In this document: in pieces, positions 49,476 through 58,498 of the stretch | Position numbering within the stretch: the first letter of the stretch is position 1 | Layout of the letters: each line of letters opens with the position of its first letter | NCBI RefSeq assembly: GCF_000270245.1 | Contig: NC_015635.1 | Location: 5,580,001 to 5,644,000, forward strand | Reading direction: 5' to 3' | Source of the DNA: Microlunatus phosphovorus NM-1 | GTDB lineage: Bacteria; Actinomycetota; Actinomycetes; Propionibacteriales; Propionibacteriaceae | Length of the DNA stretch: 64,000 nt | Notes under the pieces: generated by a model | The model's database searches: none | Seen by the model: the letters and a program-made list of their open reading frames with translations, nothing else | Told to the model about the DNA's origin: nothing | Position numbers and translations under genes: made by a program

Positions 49476-50699
49476 TCAGCCGGCGTGCACGGTGATCGTC
49501 TCGCCCACGTCGTTGAGCATGCCACGCAGCACGTCGTAGTCCGGGTGTTTCATCCGGATGTAGGCATTGGCCATGAATCCCGCCGCGACCGGCTGGGTCG
49601 GCGTACCGGCTCCGGGCAGGTGTGCATCGATCACCCACTCGCCGTACTGGGACTGCATCTCCTCCACCCCGGAGTAGCCCTGGATGTAGCCGTCGGCGGT
49701 AGGCCGGAGCGCGATCAGACCGGCGGAGTACTGCCGGCTCAACGGGGCATGCACATCCCCGTGCACCACCGCGCGGGCCCACTCCGTGTAGATGTCGACG
49801 TCGTTGCCGACCGCGTACAGGTCCCAGGCGCCGACCCCGGCAGGTCGGCAGCCGACCTCGGAGAAGCGCAGTCCTTTCGGGCCGAAGAACCACTCCATGT
49901 GGGTGGCCGAGGTGCCGATCCCGAGCACCTCGTTGACCCGGTGTCCCAGCTCCTTGAGCTCGCCGTAGCTCTCCGCGTGGTCGACCCGGTTCGTGGAGAC
50001 GAACTGTGGAGAGATCCATCGAGTACGCATCGCCTCCAGCACGTTCGGGTAGTAGTGACAGACGAAGTCGTACGCCGCACCGCCGTTGATCGACAGCGTG
50101 TCGTAGAAGCCCTCATGACCCTCGACGAACTCCTCCAACGCGACCGAGCCGACCCCCTCCGCCCCGAACTGGTCCAGGGCCGCCTTGAGCTCGGTGTCGT
50201 TGTCGACCCGGCTGGTGCCCGAGGCACCCGCGGCGGCGCGCGGCTTGGTGATCAGCGGATAGCCGACGGCAGCGGCGAAGGCGAGTGCCTGATCGAGCGA
50301 GTCCACTGCCGCCGAGGCGGCCGTCGGCACACCGGCGGAGCGCAGTGCCTCCTTCATGGCCGGCTTGTCCCGGCACAGCCAGGCGGTCCGCCGAGAGGTG
50401 CCAGGGATGCCACACGCCTCCCGAACTTCGGCCGTCGGCAGGATGTGCGCCTCGACCGTCGCCTCGAGCCGGTCCACCCAGACCTTGTCCTGGACCCAGC
50501 GCACGGCGTCGTGCAACTCGGCGACGTCGGTCACCGAGCCGATCTGGTGGTAGTGATGCAGCCAGCTCTTCAGTTCATCGTCGAGCCAGTCGCCAGGGCG
50601 CTCGCCGATGCCGATCACCGTGGCGCCGACCGCGTGCAGGCCGCGGACGAACTGGCGCTGATAGGCGGGGAACGCGGGCTCGACGAAGATCACATTCAT
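49476..50699 (-). CDS. ATP-grasp ligase
   Basis: This 407-residue protein has an N-terminal Rossmann-like part (MNVIFVEPAFPAYQRQFVRG), the lid RDKPAMKEALRSAGVPTAAS, the ATP-binding strand YPLITKPRAAAGASGTSRVD, VALEEFVEGHEGFYDTLSIN, and metal sites at GLRFSEVGCRPAG. ATP-grasp enzymes of this type ligate a carboxylate to an amine via an acyl phosphate, as in D-Ala ligase or biotin carboxylase. Substrates are unknown. The gene heads a minus-strand operon with an S51-like and an esterase gene, a combination I recall from other Actinobacteria without a known product. Confidence 0.88.
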   Translation of the reverse strand: MNVIFVEPAFPAYQRQFVRGLHAVGATVIGIGERPGDWLDDELKSWLHHYHQIGSVTDVAELHDAVRWVQDKVWVDRLEATVEAHILPTAEVREACGIPGTSRRTAWLCRDKPAMKEALRSAGVPTAASAAVDSLDQALAFAAAVGYPLITKPRAAAGASGTSRVDNDTELKAALDQFGAEGVGSVALEEFVEGHEGFYDTLSINGGAAYDFVCHYYPNVLEAMRTRWISPQFVSTNRVDHAESYGELKELGHRVNEVLGIGTSATHMEWFFGPKGLRFSEVGCRPAGVGAWDLYAVGNDVDIYTEWARAVVHGDVHAPLSRQYSAGLIALRPTADGYIQGYSGVEEMQSQYGEWVIDAHLPGAGTPTQPVAAGFMANAYIRMKHPDYDVLRGMLNDVGETITVHAG

Positions 50700-50847
50700 G
50701 TCTGGCGAGCCTACGACGGTTGGGCGTTGTTGTCCCTACCAGGTGCCGTTGCCGGTGATCGACCTCTTCGTCTCCTAGGCTGGCCGGCAGCCATCCCCCT
50801 CTGTTCTCGTTTCCCGCCAACCCGCCCCCAAGCGATGCGAGCGCCCC

Positions 50848-51297
50848 ATGTCGAACCAACAGCCTCCTCCCTCAGATCCTGAGCGGCCCGAAGAGCCCTA
50901 TGGTCAAGAACCCCCGTACGGACAGCAGCCCCCATATGGGCAGCCCTACGGTGAACAGCAGCAGCCCTACGGCGCTCCGGGCTACGGTCCACCCGGCGGC
51001 TACGGTCCGCCCGGCGGCTACGGGGGCCCGCCACCGGTTGATCCCGGCCGCACGATGGGCATAGTGGGGCTTGTCCTCTCGGGATCCGGGGCCCTGTTCA
51101 CCCTGCTGTGCTCTGTCGGCATCATCTTGGCGATACCAGGTGTCATCGTCAGCGCAATCGGCTGGAGCAAGTCGCGATCCTCAGGCTTCAAGAATGGGGT
51201 CGCACTGGCCGGAATCATCGTCGGCGGAGCCGCTGCAGCCCTCAGTCTGATCAGCCTGATCGTGTTCGGACTGAATATGCGCGATCTCACGGGGTGA
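50848..51297 (+). CDS. DUF4190-type membrane protein with Pro/Tyr-rich N-terminus
   Basis: This 149-residue protein has a disordered Gln/Pro/Tyr/Gly repeat region (PPYGQQPPYGQPYGE) for 65 residues, then two membrane helices (MGIVGLVLSGSGALFTLLCS and VALAGIIVGGAAAALSLISL) with DUF4190-like GWSKSR between. Such proteins are common in actinobacterial membranes; no role is known. Confidence 0.82.
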   Translation: MSNQQPPPSDPERPEEPYGQEPPYGQQPPYGQPYGEQQQPYGAPGYGPPGGYGPPGGYGGPPPVDPGRTMGIVGLVLSGSGALFTLLCSVGIILAIPGVIVSAIGWSKSRSSGFKNGVALAGIIVGGAAAALSLISLIVFGLNMRDLTG

Positions 51298-51304
51298 CCC
51301 TGCG

Positions 51305-52360
51305 ATGACGAATTCGCGTTGGGCCATCGGCGGGGGCCGGATCCGGTTCTCGGACATCAGTCCGCGCGCCTACGAGCACCCGGCCGACCGCGGCGCCCTG
51401 GTCGCGCTGCGGGCGATCCCGGGTTTCGATGCGGTGCTGAAAGCCGTGTCTGGGGCGATCGGCGAACGGAACGTACGGCTGCTGTGCCTCGCGTCGTCGA
51501 TCCGAGTCTCGCCGCGACAGTATCCACTGCTCCACCAGATGATCAGCGAATGCGCGACCACGCTGGATGTGCAGCCGGTGCCGGAACTCTTCGTACAGCA
51601 GAACCCCCAGCCGACGGCGATGACCATCGGTCTTGATCGGCCGATGATCGTGTTGAGCACCGGGATGCTCGATCTGGTCGACGACGACGGGCTGCGGTTC
51701 GTCATCGGGCACGAGGTCGGCCATGTGCTGTCCGGTCACGCTGTCTATCGCACGATGCTGCTGCAGCTGATCAACATCGCGACGTCGATCCAGTGGATGC
51801 CCATCGGCTACTGGGGTGTCCGGGCGATCATCCAGGGACTCAACGAGTGGTACCGCAAGTCCGAGCTGTCCTGTGACCGGGCCGGTCTGCTCTGCGGTCA
51901 GGATCCGAAGGCGGCACTGCGCGTCCACGCCACCCTGGCCGGAGCGCAGAATCCCGACGAGATGGATGTCGCCGGATTCCTCGATCAGGCCACCGAGTAT
52001 CTGTCCAGCGGCGATGTCCGCGACAGCCTGTTGAAGATCTTGCAGATCAGCGCACAGACCCATCCGCTCGCTGCGTTGCGCGCCGCCGAGTTGCAGCAGT
52101 GGGCGGCCGGCCCGGAATACCGTGCGATCCTGTCCGGCGACTATCCCCGCCGCTCGGAGGACGCCAACGCACCCATGAGTGAGGACGTGAAGGCGGCCGC
52201 AGCCTCGTACGCGAACACCTTCCGCACCTCCTCCGATCCGCTGTTCCGGGTGGTCGGCAAGGTCGGCACCGTGGTCGGCGGAGTGGGGAATGTCGCCGCC
52301 GGTCGCGTCCGCGACTGGTGGCAGACCGGCCGTGGCACTCACGACCCGAACCACGAGTGA
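51305..52360 (+). CDS. M48-family metalloprotease
   Basis: This 351-residue protein has FVIGHEVGHVLSGH, the HExxH zinc site, and a downstream Glu/Asp at LSCDRAGLLCGQDP, as in M48 peptidases. One hydrophobic segment lies between them (YRTMLLQLINIATSIQ). The C-terminal half is helical and ends in a basic tail. Classical HtpX has four membrane helices; this form is mostly soluble. It begins eight bases after the DUF4190 gene. Confidence 0.9.
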   Translation: MTNSRWAIGGGRIRFSDISPRAYEHPADRGALVALRAIPGFDAVLKAVSGAIGERNVRLLCLASSIRVSPRQYPLLHQMISECATTLDVQPVPELFVQQNPQPTAMTIGLDRPMIVLSTGMLDLVDDDGLRFVIGHEVGHVLSGHAVYRTMLLQLINIATSIQWMPIGYWGVRAIIQGLNEWYRKSELSCDRAGLLCGQDPKAALRVHATLAGAQNPDEMDVAGFLDQATEYLSSGDVRDSLLKILQISAQTHPLAALRAAELQQWAAGPEYRAILSGDYPRRSEDANAPMSEDVKAAAASYANTFRTSSDPLFRVVGKVGTVVGGVGNVAAGRVRDWWQTGRGTHDPNHE

Positions 52361-52475
52361 CGACCGAACCAGCCCGCTGCCGGAGTAGGCAGCGTGGGCG
52401 AGCCTGACCAGCATCCGGCGGTCGGTTGCGAACCCGGCAGGGCACAACCGTCGGAAGACTGCCATCATCGACTCT

Positions 52476-53186
52476 GTGAGCGAGAGCGCGGATCCGGCGA
52501 AGCCGGCCACGACGGGTGCCGATAGGCAGCCGGCGACGAAGCCGACGGCGGAGCAGCCGACTGAGCAGGCGAAGAAGGCCAAGAAGCCCAAGCCGGCGAA
52601 ACAGCGGAAGCCCGCGACCCCGGAGCAGCAGGAGCGCCGCAAGGCGATCATCCGCTGGGTGGTGTTCATCGGCGTCGGTGCGATCTTGACGGTACTGCTC
52701 TACTTCTTGCTCTCCGCCTTGATCCCCCGTTGGTGGGCGCAAGTCGTCGGTCGACAGGCCGGCGGCAGGATCAGCACCGGCATCCTGCTCGGCCTCTCGT
52801 ACGGCTTCGTCTTCACGCTGCTGCCCCTGGTCGTGCTGGCTCAGGCCATGCACCGCTCGTTCAGCTGGCGGGCCAGGACGATCATCGTGCTGGTTGCTGC
52901 CGCACTGACTGCGCCGAATCTGATGACACTCGGCATCTCCATCGGCAACAGTCCCGCTGCGCACGCCGGTGAGCGCACGCTCGACGTGACCGCCCCCGGG
53001 TTCCGGCAGGCGACCTTGTGGGGAGTCATCCTCGGCGCGGTGACCGGGGCGATCGTCATCACCCTTCTGCTGCTCTGGGAGCGCCGGGGCCAGGAGTTGA
53101 AGCTGCTTCGCGCCCGGCTGGACCAGTTGGAGAAAGAGCTCCCGTCGGCCCTGCCTACACCGCCGGAGTCGCCCGACTCCCGCTGA
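52476..53186 (+). CDS. Hypothetical membrane protein
   Basis: This 236-residue protein has a Lys/Ala/Pro-rich N-terminus (KKAKKPKPAKQRKP), then four membrane helices (WVVFIGVGAILTVLLYFLLS, GILLGLSYGFVFTLLPLVVL, IIVLVAAALTAPNLMTLGIS, LWGVILGAVTGAIVITLLLL) and a C-terminal coiled coil (LKLLRARLDQLEKEL). No family is recognised. GTG 52476 is the likely start. Confidence 0.75.
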   Translation: MSESADPAKPATTGADRQPATKPTAEQPTEQAKKAKKPKPAKQRKPATPEQQERRKAIIRWVVFIGVGAILTVLLYFLLSALIPRWWAQVVGRQAGGRISTGILLGLSYGFVFTLLPLVVLAQAMHRSFSWRARTIIVLVAAALTAPNLMTLGISIGNSPAAHAGERTLDVTAPGFRQATLWGVILGAVTGAIVITLLLLWERRGQELKLLRARLDQLEKELPSALPTPPESPDSR

Positions 53187-53235
53187 CTGCCCGTCGCGAG
53201 TGGCGACCAGCACAACAGCTACTAGGGTCGGGGCC

Positions 53236-54036
53236 ATGAGTGACATCCGGATCGGCGGCCACGGCGAGCAGGAGGATCCGATCGCCGAGGCGAAGGCCCG
53301 CGGCGCGGACCTGGCCCAGTTCTTCCTCGGCGATCCGCAAGGCTGGAAGGGGCCCGAAATCGCGTACCCGGGCGGCGCCGAGGCACTCAAGCAGGCAGCC
53401 GCCGAGGCCGACATCGCGCTCTATGTGCATGCGCCGTACGTGCTCAACGTCGCCACCACGAACAACCGGATCCGGATTCCCAGCCGCAAGTTCCTCCAGC
53501 AGTATCTGAACGCCGCGGCCGAGATCGGTGCCGCCGGAGTGATCGTGCACGGCGGCCACGTGCTCAAGAACGACGACCCGGCCAAGGGCTTCGACAACTG
53601 GCGCAAATGCATCGAGAGCCTGGAGATGCCGGTGCCGCTGCTGATCGAGAACACCGCCGGTGGCGATCAGGCGATGGCTCGGCGGATGGAGCGGATCGAG
53701 CGGCTCTGGGACGCCGTCACCTCGGCCACCGGCGGCGACACCGTGGGCTTCTGCCTCGACACCTGTCACGCGCACGCGGGCGGGATCGTGCTGGCCGAGG
53801 CGGTCGCACGAGTTCTGGAGATCACCGGTCGGATCGACCTGGTCCACTGCAACAACTCCCGGGACGGCTTCGACTCCGGCGCCGACCGGCACGCCAATCT
53901 CGAGGACGGCGAGATCGACCCCGACGCCCTGCTGGCGGTGATCAGCGCCGCCGGCGCTCCAGTGGTGGTCGAGACCCCGGGCGGGCTAGCGGGTCAGGCA
54001 GCCGACATCAGCTGGCTACGCCGTCACCTGGGCTGA
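53236..54036 (+). CDS. Endonuclease IV-like AP endonuclease (TIM barrel)
   Basis: This 266-residue protein has the endonuclease IV pattern of metal ligands on a TIM barrel: YVHAPYVLNVAT, VIVHGGHVLKND, LLIENTAGG, VGFCLDTCHAHAGG, DLVHCNNSRDGFDSGADRHA and PVVVETPG. Endonuclease IV cuts 5' to abasic sites. TAGGGT lies seven bases before ATG 53236, again suggesting a leaderless transcript. Confidence 0.9.
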   Translation: MSDIRIGGHGEQEDPIAEAKARGADLAQFFLGDPQGWKGPEIAYPGGAEALKQAAAEADIALYVHAPYVLNVATTNNRIRIPSRKFLQQYLNAAAEIGAAGVIVHGGHVLKNDDPAKGFDNWRKCIESLEMPVPLLIENTAGGDQAMARRMERIERLWDAVTSATGGDTVGFCLDTCHAHAGGIVLAEAVARVLEITGRIDLVHCNNSRDGFDSGADRHANLEDGEIDPDALLAVISAAGAPVVVETPGGLAGQAADISWLRRHLG

Positions 54037-54194
54037 CATCTCGAGCCCGCCAGCTCTCGGCCAGTTGATACGCCCGATCGATCGCCCATGGCAGACTATG
54101 GTGCGCTCAGTCGGCGTACCGCGTTGCCGATCACGGGCGACACTCAACGCAGCAGCAGACCCCGGTCGACCCATGCCGGTGAGGAAGAGGTGAC

Positions 54195-55070
54195 ATGACG
54201 GCGGCCACACGGGTGGATTCCGAGGACGAGTTCGAGCCGGTCTATCACCGCTACGGACCACATCGGGCCGGCCTGCCACCACTGGTGCCGTACTTCCGAG
54301 AGCTGTGGGCTCGACGCGAGTTCGCCTCGGAGATGAGCAAGGCAACACTGCGCGGTGCCCATATCAACACCGCCTTCGGCCAGTTGTGGCTGATCCTCAA
54401 TCCGTTGTTGCTGGCGGGCGTCTACTACCTGCTGGTCACCATCATCCGGCAGCGGCACGATCCGTTGCTGTTCACCCACCTGACGCTGGCGCTCTTCGCC
54501 TTCACGATGATGCAGTCGGCGGCTTCCACCGGCGCGACCTCGGTCACCGGATCGGGTCGGCTGTTGATCAACACGGCCTTCCCGCGCCTGTTGATCCCCT
54601 TGTCAGCGGTACGTACGGCGTTCTGGCGGTTCCTGCCCACCATTCCGGTCTATCTGATCTTCCACGTCATCTTCCAGCTGACCTGGCATCCGCGGATGAT
54701 CGTCTCCCTCTACTTCCTGGGCACCATGGTGGTCTTCAGCATGGGCTTGGCGGCGCTGTTCGCCACCTGCCAGGTCTACTTCCGGGACACCTCGAACTTC
54801 CTGCCGTACGTCCTGCGGCTGTGGATGTATCTGTCGCCGGTGCTGTGGCTGCCGGAAATGTTGAGCCGGATGGGCCCCGCGATGCAGTTCATCGTCCAGC
54901 TCAACCCGATGTATCCGATGCTCACCGGTTACGCCAACCTGCTGCAGGACGAAGCCATACCGCCGCTGTGGATGTGGTTGGCCGCCGCCGCGTGGGCAAT
55001 CGGAGCCGTGCTGGTGGGCTTCTTGTTCTTCATCTCGAGGGAGCGTGAGTTCGCTGTCCGCCTCACTTGA
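54195..55070 (+). CDS. ABC-2 type polysaccharide/teichoic acid exporter permease
   Basis: This 291-residue permease of the Wzm/TagG family is the intact locus from which the 1404-2270 copy resembles a duplicate. Helices and motifs such as TSVTGSGRLLINTAFPRLLI and MYLSPVLWLPEML are shared. It overlaps the downstream ATPase gene by 26 bases, so the two are translated together. The transporter flips lipid-linked cell-wall polymer across the membrane. GGAAGAGGTGAC precedes ATG 54195. Confidence 0.93.
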   Translation: MTAATRVDSEDEFEPVYHRYGPHRAGLPPLVPYFRELWARREFASEMSKATLRGAHINTAFGQLWLILNPLLLAGVYYLLVTIIRQRHDPLLFTHLTLALFAFTMMQSAASTGATSVTGSGRLLINTAFPRLLIPLSAVRTAFWRFLPTIPVYLIFHVIFQLTWHPRMIVSLYFLGTMVVFSMGLAALFATCQVYFRDTSNFLPYVLRLWMYLSPVLWLPEMLSRMGPAMQFIVQLNPMYPMLTGYANLLQDEAIPPLWMWLAAAAWAIGAVLVGFLFFISREREFAVRLT

Positions 55071-55851
55071 CGAGCAACAGACCGGGTTGGCGGTCAGGAT
55101 CAAGAACCTGTCGATCACCTACCGCACCTCGTTCGAACGCAGGCCGACGCTGCGTACCGCACTGGTCCGCTTCGGCCGTGGTCAGCGAGCCGTACGAGAG
55201 GTCAAGGCGCTGACCGACCTCACCCTGACCGTGCCGGAAGGTACGTCGATGGGCATCATCGGCGCCAACGGTGCCGGCAAGTCCACACTGATGCGCGCGG
55301 TCGCCGGGATCCTGCCACCGACCGAGGGATCCGTCGAGGTGTGGGGCAAAGCCAGCACACTGCTCGCCCTGGGGGTCGGTTTCAACAAGAGCCTGTCGGG
55401 CCGGGAGAACATCATCCTCGGCGGGCTCGCCGCCGGACTGTCCCGCAAGGAAGTGGAGGAACGCGCCGACCAGGTGGCGGAATGGACCGAGATCGGCGAC
55501 TTCATCGACATGCCGATGCAGACCTACTCCTCCGGCATGTCCGCGCGGGTCGCCTTCTCGGTAGCTGTCCATATGAAGCCGGACATCTTGATGGTGGACG
55601 AGGCGCTGTCGACCGGCGATGCCCGCTTCCGAGCCAAAGCCACCGACAAGATGGCCGAACTGCGCAGCTCTGCTCGAGCGATGTTCCTGGTCAGTCATGG
55701 GTTGAACAGCATCAAGGAGATGTGCACCGACGCCATCTGGCTGGACAAGGGCCGGATGATGATGCAGGGGTCACCCGAGGACGTCGTCGAGGAGTACAAG
55801 AAGTTCACCAAGGTGAAGAAGGGCTCCTCCGCTGCCGACGACGACGTCTGA
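55045..55851 (+). CDS. ABC transporter ATP-binding protein (Wzt/TagH-like)
   Basis: This 268-residue ATPase has Walker A GANGAGKSTLMRAV (about 72-85), the Q loop LLALGVGFNKSLSGRENI, signature YSSGMSARVAFSVA, Walker B ILMVDEALSTGD and the switch His in MFLVSHGLNS. There is no C-terminal carbohydrate-binding domain, so it is like the teichoic-acid form TagH without extension. GTG 55045 lies inside the permease gene. Confidence 0.94.
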   Translation: MSSLSASLDEQQTGLAVRIKNLSITYRTSFERRPTLRTALVRFGRGQRAVREVKALTDLTLTVPEGTSMGIIGANGAGKSTLMRAVAGILPPTEGSVEVWGKASTLLALGVGFNKSLSGRENIILGGLAAGLSRKEVEERADQVAEWTEIGDFIDMPMQTYSSGMSARVAFSVAVHMKPDILMVDEALSTGDARFRAKATDKMAELRSSARAMFLVSHGLNSIKEMCTDAIWLDKGRMMMQGSPEDVVEEYKKFTKVKKGSSAADDDV

Positions 55852-55869
55852 GGCTCAGCTGTCCGGGAC

Positions 55870-56295
55870 TCAGCTGTCGGTCTCCCCGGCGAGGAACTGA
55901 TCGGCCAACTTCTTCGGTGCCACGGCCAGCCAGGCGTCTGTGACGACCTCCCGGAGCCGCGCCTCGTCCACCCGGTCCAGGCGTACGAGCACCGCTGGGT
56001 AGCCGTTGAAGTGCGGCGTGGTGAACATGAAGTCGGGATTCGCGGCAAGGACTGCCTCCTTCTCCGCCAGCCCGTCCACCCGGACCCCGAGGATCACTTC
56101 GTTGGGAGGCACCTCGGCACCCTCGGCGGTCAGGAACGCCTGATCCTTCTTGCTCAGCGGCCGCTCCCAGACGAAGCCCTTGGGCTTGGCCTTGCCGCCG
56201 CTGCGCACGGCCCAGGTCAGATTGCCCCAGGACGTCGTCTCCTCGGTCTCCGGCAGCGCCCGGGCCAGCCGCGCCACATCCTCGAAGGTCGACAA
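55870..56295 (-). CDS. MmcQ/YjbR-family protein
   Basis: This 141-residue protein has the YjbR/CyaY-like fold pattern: DVARLARALPETEETTSWGN, KGFVWERPLSKKDQAFLTAE and VLVRLDRVDEARLREVVTDA. The function is uncertain (DNA-binding in some members). TTG 56295 with AGAGGG upstream is the only sensible start, one base after the stop of the preceding gene. Confidence 0.85.
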   Translation of the reverse strand: MSTFEDVARLARALPETEETTSWGNLTWAVRSGGKAKPKGFVWERPLSKKDQAFLTAEGAEVPPNEVILGVRVDGLAEKEAVLAANPDFMFTTPHFNGYPAVLVRLDRVDEARLREVVTDAWLAVAPKKLADQFLAGETDS

Positions 56296-56296
56296 C

Positions 56297-56722
56297 TCAA
56301 CCCTCTGCGAGGCGCCGGGCGAGGAAATCGACCAGGTCGCCGGTCTCACCGTCGCGTCCGCCGAGGCCGACGACCAATGGCGGCGGTGAGCGGAACAGCT
56401 TGACCCCACGGATCCGCTCCATGAAGCCACCGGGCACGGTCAGGATGTAGTAGCCACCGTCCTCGCCGATGGCGACCGACTTGTTCTTGCGCAAATACCA
56501 GCCCCGTTTGTCGGTCTTCACCGGCTGGCCTGAATAGAGCGTGGCACGCAGTGGCTCGGGAGCGATCCCGGCTGCGGCGGCATCCTTGAGGAACTCGTCG
56601 ATCAGCTCCTGGGCCTTGACCGACTCCCCGCGTCCCGAGCTGGCCGCGAGTTGGAGTCGGATCTTCGCCTCCTCGGCACGCGTGGACTCGACCGGCTTGG
56701 ACTCCGGCTTCTCAGCTGTCAT
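56297..56722 (-). CDS. Hypothetical protein coupled to the MmcQ gene
   Basis: This 141-residue protein has a helical N-terminus (RAEEAKIRLQLAASSGRGES, AQELIDEFLKDAAAAGIAPE) and a beta C-terminus (GYYILTVPGGFMERIRGVKL, PLVVGLGGRDGETGDLV). No family is recognised. The stop lies one base before the TTG of the MmcQ gene, indicating coupling. Confidence 0.75.
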   Translation of the reverse strand: MTAEKPESKPVESTRAEEAKIRLQLAASSGRGESVKAQELIDEFLKDAAAAGIAPEPLRATLYSGQPVKTDKRGWYLRKNKSVAIGEDGGYYILTVPGGFMERIRGVKLFRSPPPLVVGLGGRDGETGDLVDFLARRLAEG

Positions 56723-56993
56723 CGCGAACCACCCATGGCGCGACGATACTGCCGCCCTCGGTGTGAGGCTAGTGCCGGGACGCCGCGAGACCGTACGCAT
56801 GCTCCATCGGACGAGTCCGCACACCAAGACCAAGTGAGTGGTCACTCACTGGTGCGTCGTGGTTGCTTCGTTTGACGCGAAACAACCACAGCGCACCAGT
56901 CGATGAGGATCGCTTCGAGACCCACCTGGAGCGCGCCATGAACGTCTTTGTCCAGGCGCATGCCGGAAGTCCTCGAACTTCCTGGCGATCTCC

Positions 56994-56999
56994 TAACCT
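56994..56999 (+). promoter_or_regulatory. -10 hexamer of the MFS gene
   Basis: TAACCT lies six bases before GTG 57006 and predicts a leaderless mRNA. Confidence 0.45.
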
Positions 57000-57005
57000 C
57001 AACAG

Positions 57006-58328
57006 GTGGAGTTCGTCCGTAGCCTCCGGCAGCTGGTCCGGCATTCGCTGTTCCGGCGGTTGCTGTCGGTCCGGGTCGCAACCCAGACCGCTGACGGCGT
57101 ACTCCAGGTCGCCCTGGCATCCTTCGTGCTGTTCTCCCCACAGCGGCAGCCCGATGCCGCTTCGGTCGCCGCCGTGCTGGCGATCACCTTGCTGCCGTTC
57201 TCCATCCTCGGTCCGTTCGTCAGCGTGGTCTTGGACCGCTGGTCACGGCGGCAGATCCTAGTGGTGCTGGATCTCGCCCGCGCCGTGTTGGCCGTCGGAT
57301 TGGCGGTCCTGGTCGGATCCGGCATCCGTACCGGTTGGTCGGATGCGGTCTTCTACGGTGGTGTGCTGCTGGCGATGAGTCTGAACCGGTTCTTGTTGGC
57401 TGCCTTGTCGGCGGCGCTGCCGCACACGATCGAGCCGGGCGAGTACATGGTCGCCAACTCCGTGATGCCGACCATCGGACCGCTCGGCACCGTGGTCGGC
57501 GTCGGGTTGGGCACCACGCTGCGGGTGGTGCTGGGGAATCAGATGCCGGACTACCGCGCGAACGCCGTGCTGTTCTGTATTGCCGCGCTCGGTTGGCTGA
57601 TCAGCATGGGGCTGGCGCTGCGGATCCCGCGGCGGGCGCTCGGACCGGACCAGCCCGACCCCGCACTCGCCCGGGAGATCGTGCATGGTCTGGTCGAGGC
57701 ACTCCGGCATCTGCGGGAACGGCGGGCTGCCGGGCTGGGTCTGATCGCGATCGGTGCCCATCGGATCGTGTACGGCGTCGTCACGGTGGCGATGATCCTG
57801 GTCTTTCGCAACTACCTGAATGCGGTCGATGACGTGAACGCCGCACTGGCCGATCTGGGCATCCTGGCGGTCGTGACCGCGGCCGGATTCGTGGCGGCGG
57901 CGGCCGTGACGCCACCCTTGAGCGTCCGCCTCGGGGTACGCCGACTGGTCGTCGTCGGGTTCCTGACGTCCGCGGTGTTCCAGGTGTTGCCGGGCGCAAT
58001 CTTCCGGCAGCTGCCACTGCTGCTGGCCGGCTTCCTGCTCGGCATCACCGCACAGAGCATCAAACTGTGCGTCGACACGCTGGTCCAGGCGCACGTCGAT
58101 GACGAGTTCAAGGGCCGCGTCTTCGTCCTCTACGACATGATCTTCAACGTCGCTCTCGTGGTGGCCGCCGGAATCGGTGCCGCGATCCTGCCCGCGAACG
58201 GCGTATCGGTGCCGATCATCCTCGGGCTCGCGGTCGCGTACGCCCTGCTAGGGCTGTGGTTCGGCCTGATCACCCGGAACCTGTCCATGGACGAGGGCAC
58301 CGAATCCCTGCGTGGTCAAAATGCCTGA
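57006..58328 (+). CDS. MFS transporter
   Basis: This 440-residue permease has about 12 helices. The loop VVLDRWSRRQILVVLDLARA matches the MFS motif A region, and TAQSIKLCVDTLVQAHVDDE leads to the F-K-G-R-V-F turn typical of enterobactin-exporter-like (EntS/MFS_3) members. A drug or siderophore export role is possible but unsupported. GTG 57006 has a -10 hexamer six bases upstream. Confidence 0.88.
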   Translation: MEFVRSLRQLVRHSLFRRLLSVRVATQTADGVLQVALASFVLFSPQRQPDAASVAAVLAITLLPFSILGPFVSVVLDRWSRRQILVVLDLARAVLAVGLAVLVGSGIRTGWSDAVFYGGVLLAMSLNRFLLAALSAALPHTIEPGEYMVANSVMPTIGPLGTVVGVGLGTTLRVVLGNQMPDYRANAVLFCIAALGWLISMGLALRIPRRALGPDQPDPALAREIVHGLVEALRHLRERRAAGLGLIAIGAHRIVYGVVTVAMILVFRNYLNAVDDVNAALADLGILAVVTAAGFVAAAAVTPPLSVRLGVRRLVVVGFLTSAVFQVLPGAIFRQLPLLLAGFLLGITAQSIKLCVDTLVQAHVDDEFKGRVFVLYDMIFNVALVVAAGIGAAILPANGVSVPIILGLAVAYALLGLWFGLITRNLSMDEGTESLRGQNA

Positions 58329-58469
58329 CCAGACGGCCGAGACGCACCCCGGCAGGATTAGTACGGATCTCGTTTTCGAGAATCTGCCTCACTGAGCGCT
58401 CTTCTACGCTCAGTCACGCGTACCCGATGTAACTGTGTGGCAGATTATCGAAACGGCTGGCTCGCGGGG

Positions 58470-58498
58470 CCCGGGAGCCGGAGCTCACGGCTCCCGGG
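58470..58498 (-). terminator. Hairpin overlapping the end of pcnA
   Basis: Perfect 11-base arms CCCGGGAGCCG and CGGCTCCCGGG surround a 7-base loop that contains the pcnA stop. There is no clear U-tract, but the stem is strong. Confidence 0.5.
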
